Assembly (NCBI RefSeq): GCF_002443255.2
Contig: NW_019211456.1
Coordinates: 41,245,435-41,309,434, forward strand
Source of the DNA: Varroa destructor
Taxonomy: Eukaryota > Arthropoda > Arachnida > Mesostigmata > Varroidae
Length of the DNA: 64,000 bases
Reading direction: 5' to 3'
The stretch's first letter is position 1, and every line of letters starts with the position of its first letter. The notes beneath the pieces are model-generated. The model searched no databases and was not told the origin of the DNA. It saw only the letters and a program-made list of their open reading frames with translations. Below are positions 63,110 to 64,000 of this stretch, piece by piece. Both the position numbers and the translations under genes were made by a program.

Positions 63110-64000
63110 AGAAGACGTACCCAATCCTCGGACTGTTACAAACGACCGATATTATCAAGCGGTTGCCGTCTTGATAGCAGGAAGTACTACACATATACAC
63201 ACGCACATATTTCATCAGTCTATCGAGAAGCCGACAGGTTCGTTTAACGCGTTGAACGCTCTTGAAAAACATACAGCAACCGGAGTCATCTACCTAGTGA
63301 TCATCCCTACGGCACAAAGCGAGAGGACGGATAGACAGTTTATGGTCATGTAGCACATAGTGGCCACGGTCACGAAATCAGTCCTCACGAATTATTGTCG
63401 TCTCGGTAATCGTCGCGGCTGTCGTTGCCGTTTATATCGTTCGTTCTATATCATCATAGTCCTCTCGAACGGGACGCCACAGAGGCAGACGGGCCACGAA
63501 ATCACCGGGGTCTGTTGTCCGGCCAGGCGCAATTTAATCACACAAGATCACGCCAGCACACATCAGATGTCTACCCATAAGTATACCACTATTTGTGTGT
63601 GTGTGCACGTGCCTATGCCTACGCGTGTGAAGTACATGGGTGCGCGTGAAGTGCGTTAACCTGTGTATAACTGATAGAGATGGATGGGCAATCCACTAAC
63701 CAGCCAACTCTTCGACCCAGCGATTCAGCGACGTGCTTACTGTTCACAAGGGTTTGGCTGTGGTGACACCGGCGATGGGGGTGTACTATAATGATACATC
63801 TTTTATATTTCGAATAGAGGTGGCCGGTTGCCTGTGCGCTGATGAACTAACGGGTCGCATGCAAACCTACATTGTTGCGCCTTTGTCATCAATAAAATAT
63901 CAACATTGTAGTACTGCCTTTGGAGCGAGAGCGGCAGTAGCAGTACTCTGGTGTATCATCATCAGCTGGCATTACTCGAATTGGTCATGACATTCGGCTG

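Larger units (their letters stand above)
60926..64000. other. Non-genic right end of window
   Basis: No supported exon. A plus-strand frame from an ATG at 62381 to 62833 is interrupted by one TGA at 62597; together about 150 codons, of a size chance can give, with no homology recognised. Several frames near 63.0-64.0 kb are similar. Holds a (TA)16 run and a GT/TA/CA palindrome. Confidence 0.45.

Noticed and set aside
1..64000. Conserved animal microRNAs (let-7, miR-1, miR-124, miR-9, miR-10, bantam and others) and snRNA motifs
   Set aside because: A by-eye look for their mature sequences found only short partial matches without hairpin context.

Overview
The window looks like intron-rich or intergenic nuclear DNA from an animal, most likely an arthropod. 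The evidence is: no bacterial-style gene packing, AT-leaning DNA in which CpG is still common, many (TA)n, (CAG)n/(CTG)n and (GAC)n microsatellites, a decayed mariner transposase, splice-like and poly(A)-like signals, and an insulator-like motif cluster. A mite or tick would fit, but nothing here proves the taxon. I recognised no complete known protein-coding gene. A rough estimate from base composition predicts several chance open frames of about 140-155 codons in 64 kb, so only one open frame (about 269 codons, minus strand, 29.8-30.6 kb) is longer than chance easily gives.

Layout. 0-12.8 kb: no supported gene; trinucleotide tracts, a TA palindrome and a 26-base inverted repeat. 12.84-12.99 kb: a possible gene start on the plus strand (TATA box, ATG-free leader, ATG in good context, 5' splice site). 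13-25.8 kb: no supported exon apart from a GC/CAG-rich block at 14.3-16.2 kb ending in a perfect-looking splice donor. 25.9 kb: a perfect 23-bp stem-loop. 26.6 kb: a probable 3' terminal coding exon with acceptor, stop and close poly(A) signal. 28.0-29.7 kb: a DRE-like site, an acceptor, five CTAGCG hexamers in 86 bases including a CTCF-like site, and a donor. 29.8-30.6 kb: the long minus-strand frame. 32.4-33.1 kb: a second possible terminal exon. 33-50 kb: repeats and unexplained intronic-type DNA.

50.6 kb and 60.5-60.9 kb carry two diverged copies of one roughly 400-bp unit. Both are on the minus strand, and both hold a matching frame that starts like a signal peptide and ends at the same splice donor position. 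The 60.5-kb copy keeps its ATG; the 50.6-kb copy has TTG there. A phase-compatible second exon lies at 59.25-59.07 kb, and a broken mariner transposase sits on the opposite strand in the space between. This possible small secreted-protein gene and its apparently broken sister is the most interesting item in the window. The remainder, 61-64 kb, shows microsatellites and no supported gene.
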